Shown piece after piece: positions 16,150 to 25,230 of a DNA stretch of 64,000 bases. Each line of letters begins with the position of its first letter. The stretch's first letter is position 1. A program made the translations under genes and the position numbers. Below the pieces are notes generated by a model, which was not told the DNA's origin, made no database searches, and saw nothing but the letters and a program-made list of their open reading frames with translations. Source of the DNA: Stutzerimonas nitrititolerans (GTDB lineage Bacteria > Pseudomonadota > Gammaproteobacteria > Pseudomonadales > Pseudomonadaceae). Location: positions 310,001-374,000 of the forward strand of contig NZ_RFFL01000001.1 in NCBI RefSeq assembly GCF_003696285.1. Reading direction: 5' to 3'.

Positions 16150-16243
16150 GCGCCAAGCCATGGGCGACAGGCTGCAAGAGGAACCAGAGCTCCGGCCTCT
16201 GGCTTGCAGCTTGAAGCGTGCAGCTCTTCTTAAGGATTCCGCA

Positions 16244-16909
16244 ATGACCTACAAGCATCAGTACATCGACGGCACGCCGATTCATTACCCGCTGGGCAAG
16301 GTGGTCTGCATCGGCCGCAACTACGCCGAGCATGCCAAGGAGCTGAACAACCCGGTGCCCAGCGAACCGCTGCTGTTCATCAAACCTGGCAGTTGCGCAG
16401 TGGCGCTGGACGGCGGTTTCGGCATTCCCGCCGACCGTGGCGCCGTGCACTACGAAGCGGAAATCGCCGTGCTGATCGGCAAGCCGCTGTCGCGCAAACC
16501 CAACGAGGAAGAGATTCGCGATGCCATCTCCGGCTTCGCTCCGGCGCTGGACCTGACTCTGCGCGATGTGCAGGCGAAGCTCAAGGAAAAGGGCCATCCC
16601 TGGGAGATCGCCAAGAGTTTCGACGGTGCCTGCGTGCTGGCGCCCTTCGTGCCTGCCAGCGCGGTGGAAGACCTGGGCGAAATCGGCATCCGCCTGAGCA
16701 TCAACGGCGAAGTGCGCCAGGACGGCAACAGCAACCAGATGCTCAACGCCATCCTGCCGCTGCTGCAACACATCGCCGGACATTTCAGCCTGCAACCGGG
16801 GGACGTGGTGCTGACCGGCACGCCGGCCGGCGTCGGCCCGCTCGAACAGGGCGACCAGCTGGTGCTGGAGCTGGTCGGGCTGTCGCGATTCGAGAGCCGC
16901 GTGCTGTGA
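16244..16909 (+). CDS. Fumarylacetoacetate hydrolase family protein, 221 residues
   Basis: The protein is one FAH domain. Metal ligands and signature are visible: IGRNYAEHAKEL, FIKPGSCAV, HYEAEIAVLIGK and the GDVVLTGTPAGVGPL loop. It resembles YcgM/FAHD1-type acylpyruvases, which hydrolyse acylpyruvates or decarboxylate oxaloacetate with Mg. AAGGATTCC precedes ATG 16244. It follows the D-2-HG dehydrogenase by 95 bases on the same strand, suggesting clearance of side metabolites, but the true substrate cannot be read from sequence. Confidence 0.9.
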   Translation: MTYKHQYIDGTPIHYPLGKVVCIGRNYAEHAKELNNPVPSEPLLFIKPGSCAVALDGGFGIPADRGAVHYEAEIAVLIGKPLSRKPNEEEIRDAISGFAPALDLTLRDVQAKLKEKGHPWEIAKSFDGACVLAPFVPASAVEDLGEIGIRLSINGEVRQDGNSNQMLNAILPLLQHIAGHFSLQPGDVVLTGTPAGVGPLEQGDQLVLELVGLSRFESRVL

Positions 16910-16913
16910 TCCG

Positions 16914-16943
16914 ATGCGGCGGGGCGATCCCCGCCGCATTTTG
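16914..16943 (+). terminator. Rho-independent terminator after the FAH gene
   Basis: ATGCGGCGGGG and CCCCGCCGCAT form an 11-bp perfect stem around CGAT, followed by TTTTGCG, five bases after the stop codon. Confidence 0.88.
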
Positions 16944-17003
16944 CGTTTCCCAGGTTTCCTGAGGGTGTGGTGTAATCCGGCGTCCTTCGCTGGAACGATT
17001 CTC

Positions 17004-17921
17004 ATGTCCACTGCTCGTACCTCCCGCTGGCGCCTGGCCGCTGGCATTCTGTTGCTGTTCCTTCTCGTCGCGGTCCTGGTCGCCGGTCGCCTGTTGCATT
17101 GGGACGACCAGCTGCGCCTGTACTGGGACGAGCGCTCGGTCAGCCCCGAGCAGCGCGCCGCGGGCATTTGGCTGCCGGACTACGAACTGGCGCTGGAAAC
17201 CATCCTGGCCGGCCTGGAGGAGGACGAAACCTCCGGGTTGAGCTGGAGTCCGCTGACCGGCACGTTGTTCACCGTAACCGGCCAGAACCCGCAACTGATC
17301 GAGCTCACACCCGCCGGCGTCGTCCTGCGGCGTATCCGCCTGAGCGGCTTCGCCGATCCGGAGGCGGTGGAGGTGCTGGATGACGGGCGCCTGGCCATCG
17401 TCGATGAGCGCCGCAGGCTGGTTGTGGTGTTCCGCCTCGAACCGGGCGTGGAAAGCCTTGAGCTGGACGACCTCGCTCATTACGACTTGGGGTTCCCCAA
17501 TGCCGGCAACAAGGGCTTCGAAGGCCTGGCCTGGGACCCGCATGGCCAGCGCCTGCTGCTGGCCAAAGAGCGTGATCCGCTGGGGTTGTTCGCGCTGCCG
17601 TTTCCCCGTGAGGACGGCGCCGTTGGTGCGCTGGAAGCGCTGCCGAATCGGCCGCTGCTGGTGCGTGACCTCTCTTCGCTGGCCATCGATCCGCGCAGCG
17701 GCCATATGCTGATGCTGTCCGACGAGTCGCGCCTACTGGTAGAGCTCGACCTGCAGGGCGAGCCGCGCAGCTTCATCAGCCTGTTCGGTGGTCTCAACGG
17801 CCTGGTGCAGGGTATCGACCAGGCCGAGGGCGTGGCGATGGATGGCGAAGGCAACATCTATGTGGTGGGTGAGCCCAACCGTTTCTTCGTGTTCAGCCGC
17901 CGGTCCGAGGTGGCTCGCTGA
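17004..17921 (+). CDS. SdiA-regulated (YjiK-like) domain protein, copy 1, 305 residues
   Basis: An N-terminal signal-anchor (about 10-27, LAAGILLLFLLVAVLVAG) is followed by a beta-propeller-like SdiA-regulated domain. Recognisable blocks are GLSWSPLTGTLFTVTGQNPQ, GFADPEAVEVL, NKGFEGLAWDPHGQRLLLAK and the QAEGVAMDGEGNIYVVGEPN end. The domain probably sits in the periplasm, tethered to the inner membrane. The family is named for E. coli YjiK; its biochemical role is unknown. A paralogue follows 68 bases downstream. Confidence 0.88.
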   Translation: MSTARTSRWRLAAGILLLFLLVAVLVAGRLLHWDDQLRLYWDERSVSPEQRAAGIWLPDYELALETILAGLEEDETSGLSWSPLTGTLFTVTGQNPQLIELTPAGVVLRRIRLSGFADPEAVEVLDDGRLAIVDERRRLVVVFRLEPGVESLELDDLAHYDLGFPNAGNKGFEGLAWDPHGQRLLLAKERDPLGLFALPFPREDGAVGALEALPNRPLLVRDLSSLAIDPRSGHMLMLSDESRLLVELDLQGEPRSFISLFGGLNGLVQGIDQAEGVAMDGEGNIYVVGEPNRFFVFSRRSEVAR

Positions 17922-17989
17922 CCGCGCCGTTCAGCTTCGCGTAAGCCGTTCTGCGTTAGAACGCATCTGGACTTCTCAGGAGCGTTTCG

Positions 17990-18901
17990 ATGAAGCATGG
18001 ATTCTTGCGCTACTCGCTGGTCGCGCTGGCGGCCGGTCTGCTGTTGCTGGCCGTGCTGGCTGGTCAGCAGTTCCGCCTGTTCGAGCGGGCCTGGTTCAAT
18101 ACGATCGCCTGGTTCCAGCAGGACCAGCGCCGCGAGCGTTCTCTCTGGCTGCCGGGCTACCGCGCCGAGATCCAGGCCAAGGCGGTGGAAGGGCTGGCCG
18201 ACGATCTTTCCGCGCTGACCTTCGACCAGGAGCGGCGGATGCTGGTGAGCGTCACCAACCAGCCGCCGCAGTTGGTGGAGCTGTCGCTGGACGGCGAATT
18301 GCTGCGTACCGTCGAACTGCGCGGCTTCACTGATCCGGAAGCCATCGAATACATCGCACCCGGGCTGTTCGTGATCGCCGACGAGCGCGACCAGCGCTTG
18401 GTCGAGGTGCGCCTCGACGCCGACGCCCGGGTGTTCGACGCCGCCGGCGCGCCGCAGCTTTCGCTGGGCATCGGCCTGAACGGCAACAAAGGCCTGGAAG
18501 GTCTGGCCTACGATCCGTTGAGCGAGACGCTGCTGGTGGCCAAGGAACGAAACCCGGTGCGTATCTTCGGCATCCGCGGCTTCCTGCATCGTCAGCCGGA
18601 AGCGGCGCTGGACGTGGAGGTGTTGGAAGACGTCGAACGCGATGCTCGGCTGTTCCTGCGCGACCTTTCCAGTCTCGACTTCGATGCCGCCAGCGGCCAT
18701 CTGCTGGTGCTCTCCGACGAGTCCCGGCTGTTGCTGGAAGTGGACCGCGACGGCCGGCCGATCAGCTCGCTGTCGCTGCTGGCCGGCCAGCACGGCCTGG
18801 AGAGCAGCGTGCCGCAGGCCGAGGGCGTGGCGCTGGACGACCGCGGCGTGCTCTACCTGATCAGCGAGCCGAACCTGTTCTACCGCTTCGTGCCGCGCTG
18901 A
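17990..18901 (+). CDS. SdiA-regulated (YjiK-like) domain protein, copy 2, 303 residues
   Basis: AGGAGCGTTTCG precedes ATG 17990. The layout is the same as copy 1: hydrophobic anchor (YSLVALAAGLLLLAVLAG), WLPGY at about residue 55, GFTDPEAIEYI, NKGLEGLAYDPLSETLLVAK, DLSSLDFDAASGHLLVLSDESRLL and QAEGVALDDRGVLYLISEPN. The two proteins align along their full length, so this is a tandem duplication that has diverged. Both are likely exported, membrane-tethered beta-propellers of unknown function. Confidence 0.88.
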   Translation: MKHGFLRYSLVALAAGLLLLAVLAGQQFRLFERAWFNTIAWFQQDQRRERSLWLPGYRAEIQAKAVEGLADDLSALTFDQERRMLVSVTNQPPQLVELSLDGELLRTVELRGFTDPEAIEYIAPGLFVIADERDQRLVEVRLDADARVFDAAGAPQLSLGIGLNGNKGLEGLAYDPLSETLLVAKERNPVRIFGIRGFLHRQPEAALDVEVLEDVERDARLFLRDLSSLDFDAASGHLLVLSDESRLLLEVDRDGRPISSLSLLAGQHGLESSVPQAEGVALDDRGVLYLISEPNLFYRFVPR

Positions 18902-18927
18902 GCCCGGTCGGAGCCTGAAGCTCAAAA

Positions 18928-19009
18928 GCATCGCCGCGAGGGCGCGCCTCCCACAGGGTTCGGTGTGCACTGGCTGCTTTTTGTGGGAGACCCGACCTCG
19001 GGGCGATGC
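18928..19009. repeat. REP-like inverted repeat in the 325-base gap before macA
   Basis: GCATCGCCGCGAGGGCGCGC and the reverse complement of the right end (CCTCGGGGCGATGC) make an imperfect inverted repeat that also pairs CTCCCACA with TGTGGGAG. A second copy in the same orientation lies at 36572-36650. The rest of the gap 18902-19226 contains no gene with a ribosome site; the macA promoter must lie in its right half. Confidence 0.75.
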
Positions 19010-19226
19010 AGGCCGAAGGCCTGCCGGAAGCTCAAAAGGGCATCAGTGCATGCGGTGCGCGGAGTGCACCCTACAAGAAGCCGTGCGGCGCAGCGGCTCC
19101 AGCATGGCGCGCCGCGATCTTTACCCAAAGCTGACGAATCGTTACCCAGCCCTGACGCTCGCCGACACGCCGAATCCTTATAGTGGCGCCTCCCGTAGTG
19201 GCCGCCTGGCGCGGCTGGAGTCACCC

Positions 19227-20423
19227 ATGCCACTCACACGCAAACATCTCCTGTCGCTGGTCGTCCTCGCCGCCGTCGTCGCGGCCGGCTGGCTGGGCTA
19301 CCGCCAGCTGTACGCCACCACCCCGGGAGCCGGGCTGCTGACCGCCGAGGTGCGTCCGGCCAGCATCGAGCAGACGGTGGTGGCCACCGGTACCCTGGAA
19401 GCCTTCAATCAGGTCAGCGTCGGCGCCCAGGTGTCCGGGCAGATCGAGGTGCTGCACGTCGATTTCGGCGACCAGGTGAAGGCCGGCGACCCGATCGCCG
19501 AGATCGATTCGCTGCCGCAGCAGAACGCGCTGGCCAACGCCAAGGCCTCGCTGGCCAACGTCAAGGCCCAGCGCGCCGCCCAGCAGGCGCTGCTCAAGCA
19601 GGCGCAGCTGGCCTTCGAGCGGCAGCGCAAGATGCTCGCGCAGAACGCCAGCGCTCGTGGCGACTACGAGGCCGCCGAGGCCGAGCTGGCCTCGACCCGC
19701 GCGCAGATCGCCGCGCTGGACGCGCAGATCGAGCAGGCGCAGATCCAGGTCTCCACTGCCGAGCTGGACCTGGGCTACACCCGCATCACCGCGCCCATCG
19801 ACGGCACCGTGGTCGGCGTGGTGGTCAAGCAGGGGCAGACGGTCAACTCCAGCCAGTCGGCGCCGACCCTGGTGAAGATCGCCCAGCTCGACCGGATGAC
19901 GGTCAAGGCCGAGATTTCCGAGGCCGACGTGGTCAAGGTCGAGCCCGGCATGCAGGCGCGCTTCACCATCCTCGGCGAACCGGACAGACCCTACCGTGCG
20001 ACCCTGCGCATGGTCGAACCGGCGCCGGCCTCGATCAACACCAGCGACAGCACTTCCAGCAGCTCCACGACCAGCACCGACAGCGCCATCTACTACCTGG
20101 GCGCGCTCGACGTACCCAACGAGGACGGCAAGCTGCGCATCTCCATGACCGCCCAGGTGAGCATCGTGCTGGACAGCGCGCGGGATGTGCCGAGCATTCC
20201 GTCCTCGGCGCTGGGGCGCGCCAGCCGCGACGGCCTCTACACGGTGCATGTACTGAAGGCGGACGGCGGCGTCGAGCCACGGCGCATCCGCATCGGCCTG
20301 GAAGACTCGATCAACGTGCAGGTGCTCGAAGGCCTGGAGCTGGGCGAGCAGGTCGTTCTCGGCGATGCCGCCGCCGGCTCCAGCACCGTGATGCGTGGCC
20401 GCGGCCCGGGCATGAGGCTCTGA
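19227..20423 (+). CDS. macA: MacA/PvdR-type periplasmic adaptor, 398 residues
   Basis: This is the membrane-fusion subunit of a tripartite ABC exporter. An N-terminal anchor (8-22) leads to the lipoyl half [20 protein letters not shown], then a coiled-coil hairpin of about residues 100-180 ([20 protein letters not shown] onward), the second lipoyl half ([20 protein letters not shown]) and the beta-barrel and MP domains. The insertion [15 protein letters not shown] near residues 271-287 is low-complexity. GGAG precedes ATG 19227. It is one base from macB, so the three genes form an operon. The trio resembles pseudomonad PvdRT-OpmQ, which exports pyoverdine, but no siderophore genes are visible. 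Confidence 0.93.
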   Translation: MPLTRKHLLSLVVLAAVVAAGWLGYRQLYATTPGAGLLTAEVRPASIEQTVVATGTLEAFNQVSVGAQVSGQIEVLHVDFGDQVKAGDPIAEIDSLPQQNALANAKASLANVKAQRAAQQALLKQAQLAFERQRKMLAQNASARGDYEAAEAELASTRAQIAALDAQIEQAQIQVSTAELDLGYTRITAPIDGTVVGVVVKQGQTVNSSQSAPTLVKIAQLDRMTVKAEISEADVVKVEPGMQARFTILGEPDRPYRATLRMVEPAPASINTSDSTSSSSTTSTDSAIYYLGALDVPNEDGKLRISMTAQVSIVLDSARDVPSIPSSALGRASRDGLYTVHVLKADGGVEPRRIRIGLEDSINVQVLEGLELGEQVVLGDAAAGSSTVMRGRGPGMRL

Positions 20424-20424
20424 A

Positions 20425-22374
20425 ATGGGCGCGCCACTTCTGGAATTGCGCGGCCTGCGCCGGGAATTCCCCGCCGGCGAAGAGACCATCGCCGTGCTCG
20501 AGGACATCGACCTGGTCATCGAACGCGGCGAGATGGTCGCCATCATCGGCGCCTCCGGTTCGGGCAAGTCGACCCTGATGAACATCCTCGGCTGCCTCGA
20601 CCGGCCCAGCGCCGGCACCTACCGGGTGGCCGGGCGCGAGACCGCGCGGCTGACGCCGGACGAGCTCGCCGAGCTGCGCCGCGAGCACTTCGGCTTCATC
20701 TTCCAGCGCTACCACCTGCTGGGCGACCTGGATGCGGTGGGCAACGTCGAGATCCCCGCCATCTATGCCGGCGAGGACACCGCCAGCCGCCGCGCGCGCA
20801 GCATCGAGCTGCTCACCCGCATGGGCCTGGGCGAACGCCTGACGCACAAGCCGGCGCAGCTTTCCGGCGGCCAGCAGCAGCGCGTCTCCATCGCCCGCGC
20901 GCTGATGAACGGCGGCGAGGTGATCCTCGCTGACGAACCCACCGGTGCGCTGGACAGCCACAGCGGCCAGGAAATGCTCAAGCTGCTGCGCGAGCTGCAC
21001 GCCGCCGGGCACACGGTGATCATCGTCACCCACGACCTGTCGGTGGCCGAGACCTGCGACCGCCTGATCGAGATCAGCGACGGCCGCATTATCGCCGACC
21101 GCCGCCGCCCCGCGGCTGGCGCCACGCCCATCGTCGAGCCCGAGGCGGCCACCCCGGCACGGGCCTGGCGCGCCGACCTAGGGCGTTTCGGCGAGGCGCT
21201 GCGCATGGCCGTGCTGGCGATGCTGGCGCACAAGCTGCGCACCTTCCTGACCATGCTCGGGATCATCATCGGCATCGCCTCGGTGGTCTCGGTGGTGGCG
21301 CTGGGGCAGGGCTCGCAGCAGCAGGTGCTGGCCAACATCAGCGCCATCGGCACCAATACGGTGGACGTGTATCCGGGTTCCGGCTTTGGCGACCGCCGCT
21401 CCGGGCGCGTGCAGACCCTGGTGCCGGCGGACGCCGAGGCGCTGGCCGGGCAATCCTTCGTCGACAGCGTGACGCCCTCGGTGTCCAGCTCCGGGACCCT
21501 GCGCTACCGCGACCGGGAGGCGCTGACGGCCTCGATCAGCGGCGTCGGCGAGCATTTCTTCCGCGCCAAGGGCTACACCTTCGCCCGGGGCAAGGCGTTC
21601 GATGCCCGCGACGTGCGCGATTCGGCGCAGAGTGTGGTGATCGACGACAACACGCGCAAGAAGCTTTTCCCCAGTGGCGACGCGCTGGGCGAGATCGTCC
21701 TGCTCGGCAACGTGCCGGCGCGCATCGTCGGTGTGCTCGAGCCGATCCAGAGTAACTTCGGCGGCAGCGACCAGTTGCGCGTCTACCTGCCCTATACCGC
21801 GGTGATGAACCGCATGCTCGGCCAGTCGCACCTGGAGAGCATCACCGTGCGCATCGACGACGCGGTCTCCAGCGACGCCGCCGAGCAGGGCATCATCCGC
21901 CTGCTCACCCGTCGCCACGGCGTGCAGGATTTCTTCGTTGTGAACACCGACACCATCCGCCAGACCATCGAGAAGACCAGCCGCACCATGACCCTGTTGA
22001 TCTCGATGATCGCGCTGATTTCGCTGGTGGTCGGCGGCATTGGGGTGATGAACATCATGCTGGTCTCGGTCACCGAGCGTACCCGCGAGATCGGCGTGCG
22101 CATGGCGGTCGGTGCGCGGCAGAGCGACATCCTCCGGCAGTTCCTGATCGAGGCGGTGCTGGTCTGCCTGATCGGCGGCACGCTGGGTGTGCTCGGCGCG
22201 CTGGTCTTCGGCGCGGTGTTCGGCCGCATCACCAGCGAATTCAGCCTGGTGTTCTCCAGCGGCTCGATCGTCGCCGCCTTCCTCTGTTCCACCGTGATTG
22301 GCCTGGTGTTCGGCTTCCTGCCGGCGCGCAACGCCGCGCGCCTGGACCCCGTCGATGCCCTCTCGCGAGAATGA
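20425..22374 (+). CDS. macB: MacB/PvdT-type ABC exporter, ATPase-permease fusion, 649 residues
   Basis: The N-terminal ATPase has Walker [10 protein letters not shown] (42-50), signature LSGGQQQ (146-152) and Walker [13 protein letters not shown] (166-177). The C-terminal FtsX-like half has one membrane helix near residues 270-290, a large periplasmic domain and three helices at the end ([58 protein letters not shown]). It is a mechanotransmission exporter that drives substrate from the periplasm through MacA and an outer-membrane channel. The start follows the macA stop by one base. The substrate is unknown; macrolides, peptides or siderophores are family options. Confidence 0.95.
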   Translation: MGAPLLELRGLRREFPAGEETIAVLEDIDLVIERGEMVAIIGASGSGKSTLMNILGCLDRPSAGTYRVAGRETARLTPDELAELRREHFGFIFQRYHLLGDLDAVGNVEIPAIYAGEDTASRRARSIELLTRMGLGERLTHKPAQLSGGQQQRVSIARALMNGGEVILADEPTGALDSHSGQEMLKLLRELHAAGHTVIIVTHDLSVAETCDRLIEISDGRIIADRRRPAAGATPIVEPEAATPARAWRADLGRFGEALRMAVLAMLAHKLRTFLTMLGIIIGIASVVSVVALGQGSQQQVLANISAIGTNTVDVYPGSGFGDRRSGRVQTLVPADAEALAGQSFVDSVTPSVSSSGTLRYRDREALTASISGVGEHFFRAKGYTFARGKAFDARDVRDSAQSVVIDDNTRKKLFPSGDALGEIVLLGNVPARIVGVLEPIQSNFGGSDQLRVYLPYTAVMNRMLGQSHLESITVRIDDAVSSDAAEQGIIRLLTRRHGVQDFFVVNTDTIRQTIEKTSRTMTLLISMIALISLVVGGIGVMNIMLVSVTERTREIGVRMAVGARQSDILRQFLIEAVLVCLIGGTLGVLGALVFGAVFGRITSEFSLVFSSGSIVAAFLCSTVIGLVFGFLPARNAARLDPVDALSRE

Positions 22375-22378
22375 CGCC

Positions 22379-23794
22379 GTGAACCGACCCCTGCTGCCCC
22401 TCGTTTTCGCCCTGGCCCTGGCCGTTTCCGGCTGCGCCAGTCTGAACAGCGACTACCAGCGCCCGCCGACCCAGATGCCAGACAACTGGCAGCAGCTCGC
22501 CGAAAGCCAGGCCGGTGCCAACCCCGACTGGTGGAAGGCGTTCGGCGACCCGGCCCTCGACCGCCTGGTGGACGAGGCCCTGGCGCGCAACAACAGCCTG
22601 GGCAACGCCCTGCTCGCCGTCCGCCGCGCCCGCCTGCAGGCCGGCCTGGCCCGCGACGCGCAATGGCCGCAGGCCAGCGCCGGGCTGTCCGCAGACCGTA
22701 CCCGCGCCCTGCGCGGCGAGGGCAGTACGTCCCACAGCTATTCGCTGACCGGCTCGCTGGGCTGGGAAGTGGACCTGTGGAATCGCCTGGGCAGCGCCAC
22801 CGACGCCGCTGAGCTGGAAACCCTGGCCACCGCCGAGGACCATGCCGCCACCCGCCTGGCGCTGATCGGCACCGTCGCCGAGTTCTACTGGCAGCTGGCC
22901 TACCTCAACGAGCGCCTGGCCGCCAGCGCCGCCAGCATCGCCTACGCCCGGCAGACCCTGGCGCTGGTGCAGACGCAGTACGACGCCGGCCAGTCGTCCG
23001 CGCTGGAGCTGGCCGAAGCGCGACAGAGCCTGGAAACCCAGCTGGCCGCCGACGTCGCCCTGCGCCAGGAGCAGGTGGAGCAGCGCAACGCCCTGGCCGT
23101 GCTCTACGACGGCCAGCCGCCAGTGTTCGACGAACCGGGCCGGTTGCGGGATGCCGCGCTGCCGCCGGTGGCCGCCGACCTGCCGGCGTCCTTGCTGGGC
23201 CGTCGCCCCGACCTGCGTGCCAGCGAACTGCGCCTGCGCGCCAGCCTGAAGAACGTCGATGCGACCCGCGCCAGCTACTACCCGGACCTGTCGCTGACCG
23301 GCACCCTGGGCTATTCCAGCGCCGCGCTGGGCAACCTGCTGCAGAACCCGGTCGGCGCCCTCGGCGCCGGGCTGACCCTGCCGTTCCTCCAGTGGAACCA
23401 GATGCAGCTGCAGGTGGATACGGCGCGCACCGACTACGCGATCGCCGCCAACGATTTCCGCCAAGGCCTCTACGAAGCCCTCGCCGAAGTGGAGAACAGC
23501 CTCGCCGGGCGTCGCCACTTCGCTGAGCAGGAGGCGAACCGCCAGCGCGCGCTGGACGCCGCGCGCGAGGCCGAGCGCATCTACCAGGTGCGCTACGAAT
23601 CCGGCGCCGAGAGCCTGCAATCCTGGATCACCGCCCAGCAGACCCGGCGCAACGCCGAGATCACCCTGGCCGAGAACCGCCTGAACCAGCTGCTCAACCA
23701 CATTTCCCTGGCCCAGGCCCTCGGCGGCGGCGCCGAGCAGCCGGCCGATGCCGAGACGCTATTGAGCGATAGTCGCGTGGCGTCCGAACGCTAA
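22379..23794 (+). CDS. Outer-membrane efflux lipoprotein, OprM/OpmQ type, 471 residues
   Basis: The start is GTG 22379, four bases after the macB stop codon; in-frame ATGs lie inside macB. The first residues form a lipoprotein signal, with the lipobox LAVSGC and Cys19. The TolC/OprM domain is complete with its two homologous halves: DPALDRLVDEALARNNSLGN and later GRRPDLRASELRLRASLKNV, each leading into long helices. The exit sequence LNQLLNHISLAQALGGG is typical of the NodT family. It is the outer-membrane channel of the MacAB system and closes the operon. Confidence 0.93.
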   Translation: MNRPLLPLVFALALAVSGCASLNSDYQRPPTQMPDNWQQLAESQAGANPDWWKAFGDPALDRLVDEALARNNSLGNALLAVRRARLQAGLARDAQWPQASAGLSADRTRALRGEGSTSHSYSLTGSLGWEVDLWNRLGSATDAAELETLATAEDHAATRLALIGTVAEFYWQLAYLNERLAASAASIAYARQTLALVQTQYDAGQSSALELAEARQSLETQLAADVALRQEQVEQRNALAVLYDGQPPVFDEPGRLRDAALPPVAADLPASLLGRRPDLRASELRLRASLKNVDATRASYYPDLSLTGTLGYSSAALGNLLQNPVGALGAGLTLPFLQWNQMQLQVDTARTDYAIAANDFRQGLYEALAEVENSLAGRRHFAEQEANRQRALDAAREAERIYQVRYESGAESLQSWITAQQTRRNAEITLAENRLNQLLNHISLAQALGGGAEQPADAETLLSDSRVASER

Positions 23795-23827
23795 GGCCGG
23801 CGACAAGGTCAGCCGCGTGCGAACTCT

Positions 23828-23937
23828 CGTAGGGTGGATAACGCGAAGCTTATCCACCGTTGTGCCCTGTCCGGCTACATCGCTCCGGCTGCTATTGGCA
23901 TACGCGTGGAAAATGCTGCGCAGTTTTCCACCCTACG
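23828..23937. repeat. REP/BIME-like intergenic element with 11-bp terminal inverted repeats
   Basis: CGTAGGGTGGA (23828-23838) and TCCACCCTACG (23927-23937) are exact reverse complements. Inside, TAACGCGAAGCTTATCCACC and GTGGAAAATGCTGCGCAGTT show two related sub-hairpins. Elements starting GTAGGGTGGA are common between genes in pseudomonads. It lies between the convergent efflux gene and yegP-like gene and may stabilise mRNA ends. Confidence 0.7.
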
Positions 23938-23956
23938 GGGACGCATTGGCCGTGGC

Positions 23957-24301
23957 TCAGGCCGTGGTGGTGCTTTCGTCCTGCAGCGTTGCGTCGGGCG
24001 CATGGCGGCGCACCGAGTCACAGCCCTGTTGGGCGCTGGATGCGCTGGTGTACATCTGGCTCTGGCCGACGACCTGGCCGTTGGTGGCCTTGAGCACGAA
24101 GTAGTGCTTGCCGTTGCTGGCCTGCCTGATCTCGAACGCACCGTCGCGCACCGCGTTCTTGCGTACCGATTCGATGCCGTTCAGCGCCGAGGCATGGGCC
24201 TGGTACTGCTCGCTGGACAGCACGACCTGGCCGTTGCCGGCCAGCAGGTTGAAATGGAACTGACCGTTGCTGGCTTTCTTCAGCTGGAACTTGCCGGACA
24301 T
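23957..24301 (-). CDS. yegP: YegP-type DUF1508 protein, two repeats, 114 residues
   Basis: The protein consists of two DUF1508 units: residues 2-48, FQLKKASNGQFHFNLLAGNG with SSEQY, and 53-100, FEIRQASNGKHYFVLKATNG with SQMY. Each is a beta-rich module of about 50 residues. GAGGGTG lies upstream of ATG 24301, and a longer in-frame start lacks support. E. coli YegP is the reference; its function is unknown. The gene is on the same strand as rpiA, 86 bases downstream of it, and could be co-transcribed. Confidence 0.88.
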   Translation of the reverse strand: MSGKFQLKKASNGQFHFNLLAGNGQVVLSSEQYQAHASALNGIESVRKNAVRDGAFEIRQASNGKHYFVLKATNGQVVGQSQMYTSASSAQQGCDSVRRHAPDATLQDESTTTA

Positions 24302-24387
24302 GGCGACACCCTCATGTTGGTGATCTGCGCTTGCTGTGATGCAGCAAGGCAAGCGTAGCCGCAAGTGGTGGATGTCGCCGCTTCGTT

Positions 24388-25059
24388 TCAGCGCTTCAGC
24401 GTCTTCACACCGTCCTGGGTGCCCAGCAGCAGCACGTCCGCCGGGCGTGCGGCGAACAGGCCGTTGGTGACCACGCCGACGATGTTGTTGATCTGTGCTT
24501 CGACATCCGGCGCGAAGCCGATCATCAGGTTGTGCACGTCGAGGATGACGTTGCCGTTGTCGGTCACTACGCCGTCGCGGTAGACCGGATCGCCGCCCAG
24601 CTTGACCAGCTCGCGCGCCACATGGCTGCGGGCCATGGGGATGACTTCCACCGGCAGCGGGAATTCGCCGAGGCGCTCGACCCGCTTGCTGCCGTCGGCG
24701 ATGCAGATGAAGGTGCGCGCCACCGCCGCGACGATCTTCTCGCGGGTCAATGCCGCGCCGCCGCCCTTGATCAGCTCCAGGTGGTCGTTGGCTTCGTCGG
24801 CGCCGTCGACGTAGAACTCCAGCTCGGCGACCGAGTTCAGGTCGTAGACCGGAATGCCGTGCCCCTTCAGGCGTTCGGCAGTCGCCTCCGAGCTGGCCAC
24901 CGCGCCGTCGAAGAAGCCCTTGTGTTTCGCCAGCAGGTCGATGAAGAAGTTGGCGGTCGAGCCGGTGCCGACGCCGATGATGCTGCGATCGTTGAGCTGC
25001 GGGACGATGAGGTCGACGGCGGCCTGTGCGACGGCCTGCTTGAGTTGATCCTGGTTCAT
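24388..25059 (-). CDS. rpiA: Ribose-5-phosphate isomerase A, 223 residues
   Basis: RpiA interconverts ribose 5-phosphate and ribulose 5-phosphate in the pentose phosphate pathway. Signatures are present: [16 protein letters not shown] near residue 30, [20 protein letters not shown] (catalytic Asp and Lys region), and [13 protein letters not shown]. The length equals that of the E. coli and Pseudomonas enzymes (about 220 residues). It diverges from ilvA with a 171-base control region. Confidence 0.97.
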   Translation of the reverse strand: MNQDQLKQAVAQAAVDLIVPQLNDRSIIGVGTGSTANFFIDLLAKHKGFFDGAVASSEATAERLKGHGIPVYDLNSVAELEFYVDGADEANDHLELIKGGGAALTREKIVAAVARTFICIADGSKRVERLGEFPLPVEVIPMARSHVARELVKLGGDPVYRDGVVTDNGNVILDVHNLMIGFAPDVEAQINNIVGVVTNGLFAARPADVLLLGTQDGVKTLKR

Positions 25060-25230
25060 GGCGTTCTGGGGTCCGGGCGGAAGAATCGAGGGGCGAAATT
25101 ATAGCCGGGCCTTACCGGTGGGTCTTGTTCGCGAAGCTGTACGGTGTGTTGCACGCCGATTGCCGGTGGTCGACGGGTTTTCTGCGGAGTAGACTCGTGG
25201 GCCCCGCAAAAGCCCGCCAAGATAGCCAGA

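Noticed and set aside
14563..16161. N-terminal extension of the serA open frame to 942 residues
   Set aside because: The extension is the antisense of the divergent D-2-HG dehydrogenase; SerA's standard 409-residue start is at 14562.
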